Source of the DNA: Bacillota bacterium
Lineage (GTDB): Bacteria; Bacillota; Clostridia; Oscillospirales; Acutalibacteraceae
Reading direction: 5' to 3'
Assembly (NCBI GenBank): GCA_023397245.1
Contig: JAEWUH010000242.1
Location: forward strand, 1 to 8,462
DNA length: 8,462 nucleotides
Position numbers and translations under genes: made by a program. This document shows, in pieces, positions 6,501 to 8,462 of this stretch. Numbering within the stretch: position 1 is the stretch's first letter; every line of letters starts with the position of its first letter. The notes under the pieces are model-generated. The model did no database searches and was not told the DNA's origin. It was given only the letters and a program-made list of their open reading frames with translations.

Positions 6501-6543
6501 ATATGAAACAGGATAGCTAAAAATGGGAGACATTCACAAAAAA

Positions 6544-6571
6544 TTGCATTGATTTTTATAAAATTTATATT
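6544..6571 (+). promoter_or_regulatory. Possible second (proximal) malQ promoter
   Basis: TTGCAT (6544-6549), a 16-bp spacer and TATATT (6566-6571) use the same hexamers as the pheST promoter. The start would lie near 6578, about 36 nt before malQ. The region is very AT-rich, so this may be chance. Confidence 0.35.
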
Positions 6572-6613
6572 GGAGGCAGAGAAAAAAGAAATTCAGAATT
6601 AGGGTGAGACTTA

Positions 6614-8113
6614 ATGCCAATAAGAAAAACCAGGCGGCTGGGGCGCGGCGCCGGAGTGCTGCTTCCGGTCAGCAGTCTTCCTTCCAATTACGGAATCGGT
6701 ACCTTTGGCGCGGAAGCGTTTGCGTTCATCGATTTTCTGAAGGAGGCGGGGCAGTCCTGCTGGCAGGTACTGCCAATCGGCCCGACCGGTTTCGGTGACA
6801 GCCCGTACCAGTCATTTTCCGCTTTTGCGGGGAATCCCTATTTTATCGATCTTGACCTGCTGATTCAGGAAGGGCTCATCACGGCCGGGGAAGCGGCTTC
6901 TTATGACTGGGGCGGCAATGCTTCCGAAGTGGACTACGCAAAAATTTTTACTTCCAGATTTCAAATTTTGCATCTTGCTTTTGCGCGGAGCGCGCACGAA
7001 AAGACGGATTCGTTTCAGGAATTCCTGAAAGGCAACGAATACTGGTTGGATGACTACTGCCTGTTTATGGCGCTGAAATTTTATTTTCAGAATGAGTCGT
7101 GGCAAGGCTGGCCGCAAGACATCCGTTTTTATGAAAAAAACGCGGTTGAAAGCTATTCAAACATACTTGCGGATGAAATCCGGTTCTGGAAATTCTGTCA
7201 GTTTAAATTCTTTGAGCAGTGGGGAAGAGTAAAGAGCTACGCCAACGAAAAAGGAATCCGTATTATCGGGGATATCCCGATCTATACCGCGCCGGACAGC
7301 GCGGATGTCTGGACGCACAGTGAACTTTTCCAACTGGACGAAGAACGCAGGCCGACCAGGGTAGCCGGAGTTCCGCCGGATGCATTCTCAAAAGACGGCC
7401 AACTCTGGGGGAATCCGCTGTACGACTGGGATAGAATGGAACTGGATGATTTTGACTGGTGGAAGAAACGGATGTATTATTCCGCAAAAATCTATGATAT
7501 CATCCGGATCGATCATTTTATCGGCGTGGTGAGGTATTACGCGATTCCCGCAGAGAATACCACCGCGGCAGGCGGTTCCTGGCAAAGCGGCCCCGGGAAA
7601 AAGCTGACCGATGCGATGGATTCAGTCATAGGCAACGCGCAGGTGATTGCCGAGGATTTGGGCGTTTTGGGGCCGGACGTAAAAAGGCTGCTGAAAAAGA
7701 CCGGTTATCCGGGGATGAAAGTATTACAGTTTGCTTTCGGCAACGGCCCGGAAAATGATTACCTTCCATGCCGCTATACGAATAACACGGTTGTTTACGG
7801 CGGTACGCACGACAACGATACGCTTTTAGGATACCTGGAGAAAGCGAAACACAAAGAAACCCAGTTTATCAAGGAGTATTTGGGCGTCAAAAGGAAAAAG
7901 GGTATTCCCGGGGCGCTGCTCCGCGAAGCTTACGCCAGCGTTGCCGATACAGTAATTTTTCAGGCGCAGGATCTTCTTCTTTTGCCGAACAGCGCCAGAA
8001 TGAATTTTCCGTCTACCATCGGCACGAATTGGAAGTGGCGGCTTGAGAAAGGCCAGCTTAACCGGAAACTTGCGGAAGAACTGAGCCGTCTGGTTTATAT
8101 TTACGGCAGATAA
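6614..8113 (+). CDS. malQ: 4-alpha-glucanotransferase (amylomaltase, GH77)
   Basis: A 499-residue cytosolic enzyme that transfers alpha-1,4-glucan segments between maltodextrins and releases glucose, feeding longer chains to phosphorylase. Length and motifs fit the short bacterial amylomaltase type. Seen in order are GVLLPVSSLPSNYGIGTFG (14-32), GDSPYQSFSAFAGNPYFI (61-78), GDIPIYTAPDSADVW (219-233), the nucleophile segment RIDHF with Asp300, IAEDLG with the acid/base Glu347, GGTHDNDT with Asp400, and ARMNFPST (461-468). The three carboxylates are spaced as in Thermus amylomaltase. The ATG at 6614 follows TAGGGTGAG (6600-6608) at 5 nt. A GTG at 6604 opens a different frame and is not used. A stronger GGAGG at 6572-6576 is too far upstream and has no start codon in range. 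The phosphorylase gene follows after 23 bp, and a divergent LacI-type gene precedes. Confidence 0.97.
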   Translation: MPIRKTRRLGRGAGVLLPVSSLPSNYGIGTFGAEAFAFIDFLKEAGQSCWQVLPIGPTGFGDSPYQSFSAFAGNPYFIDLDLLIQEGLITAGEAASYDWGGNASEVDYAKIFTSRFQILHLAFARSAHEKTDSFQEFLKGNEYWLDDYCLFMALKFYFQNESWQGWPQDIRFYEKNAVESYSNILADEIRFWKFCQFKFFEQWGRVKSYANEKGIRIIGDIPIYTAPDSADVWTHSELFQLDEERRPTRVAGVPPDAFSKDGQLWGNPLYDWDRMELDDFDWWKKRMYYSAKIYDIIRIDHFIGVVRYYAIPAENTTAAGGSWQSGPGKKLTDAMDSVIGNAQVIAEDLGVLGPDVKRLLKKTGYPGMKVLQFAFGNGPENDYLPCRYTNNTVVYGGTHDNDTLLGYLEKAKHKETQFIKEYLGVKRKKGIPGALLREAYASVADTVIFQAQDLLLLPNSARMNFPSTIGTNWKWRLEKGQLNRKLAEELSRLVYIYGR

Positions 8114-8136
8114 AATCCATATTTTAGGAGGTTTTT

Positions 8137-8462
8137 ATGAATACTTTTAAAAACGATATCCTGACGATTTTGGACCTTGACTATGGAAAAAACATTAAGG
8201 ATGCCGATACCGTGGAGCTTTACAACGCGGTATCCAAAGCGGCAATGAAAAATGTCCGTGCAAAGTGGGAGAAGCCGGCACAGGGCAAAAAGGCCTGCTA
8301 TTTTTCGGCCGAATTTTTGATCGGCAGGCTGATTTACAGCAATCTGCTGAACCTCGGCCTTCTCAATCAGCTTTCCGAACTGTTTAATGAAAACAATATC
8401 GATATCGGAATTTTTGAAGAGATCGAAGACGCTGCGCTGGGCAACGGCGGGCTCGGCAGGCT
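8137..8462 (+). CDS. glgP: Glycogen/starch (alpha-glucan) phosphorylase, GT35, 3'-truncated by window edge
   Basis: The first 108 codons of an alpha-glucan phosphorylase, a pyridoxal-phosphate enzyme that releases glucose-1-phosphate from alpha-1,4-glucans. Family marks are CYFSAEFLIGRLIYSNLLNL (about 50-69), matching the YxSxEFLxGR block, and EDAALGNGGLGR (about 97-108) at the window end, the conserved glycine-rich block of the N-terminal domain. The ATG at 8137 has TAGGAGGT (8125-8132) with the core 5 nt away. It follows malQ by 23 bp with no terminator, so the two are one operon. The PLP lysine and catalytic C-terminal domain lie outside the window, so whether it prefers glycogen, starch or maltodextrin cannot be told (glgP versus malP naming is therefore open). 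Confidence 0.93.
   Translation, partial: MNTFKNDILTILDLDYGKNIKDADTVELYNAVSKAAMKNVRAKWEKPAQGKKACYFSAEFLIGRLIYSNLLNLGLLNQLSELFNENNIDIGIFEEIEDAALGNGGLGR

Noticed and set aside
6604..6798. GTG-started 64-codon frame overlapping malQ
   Set aside because: It is a frame shadow of malQ; the malQ frame carries all GH77 motifs from its first residues.
1..8462. Mobile element, CRISPR array, toxin-antitoxin or defence system
   Set aside because: No transposase, integrase, regular repeat array, or small toxin-like pair with matching context was seen; all sizeable genes are core metabolic, translation or regulatory genes.

Overview
The window reads as a chromosomal housekeeping segment of a low-to-mid GC Gram-positive anaerobe, most likely class Clostridia. 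I lean toward the Oscillospiraceae/Ruminococcaceae side, but that is inference from gene content and protein flavour, not a database match. The grounds are an IreB-family (UPF0297) gene, a T-box leader controlling pheST, strong AGGAGG-type ribosome sites, sigma-A-like promoters and U-tract hairpin terminators. I see no insertion sequence, phage gene, CRISPR array, tRNA or rRNA.

Layout. (1) 1-821, plus strand: the 3' two thirds of purD, ending in its own hairpin terminator. (2) 834-913: two back-to-back terminators separating purD from the convergent genes. (3) 926-5324, minus strand, in transcription order: a promoter, a complete phenylalanine-specific T-box leader, pheS, pheT, ireB (which may also have its own promoter) and a 99-aa protein of unknown function. 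(4) 5330-6385, minus strand: a LacI/GalR-family regulator with its own promoter. (5) 6386-6613: the divergent control region, with a near-consensus promoter reading right and an 18-bp dyad at its expected start point. (6) 6614-8462, plus strand: malQ (4-alpha-glucanotransferase, GH77) and the 5' end of a glycogen/starch phosphorylase gene (GT35), 23 bp apart and surely one operon.

How it works together. pheS and pheT make the two subunits of phenylalanyl-tRNA synthetase, and the T-box lets uncharged tRNA-Phe switch them on. MalQ and the phosphorylase form the usual pair for cytosolic glucan or maltodextrin use: MalQ lengthens short glucans and the phosphorylase releases glucose-1-phosphate. 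The divergent LacI-type gene is the obvious candidate to control that pair, with the dyad at the malQ start as its candidate operator. ireB encodes a small phosphoprotein known elsewhere as a target of the PASTA-type Ser/Thr kinase system.

I found no clear undescribed multi-gene system. The points most worth a second look are the unknown 99-aa gene paired with ireB, the operator-like dyad and 10-bp phased repeat at the malQ start, and the shortened hinge of the LacI-type regulator.
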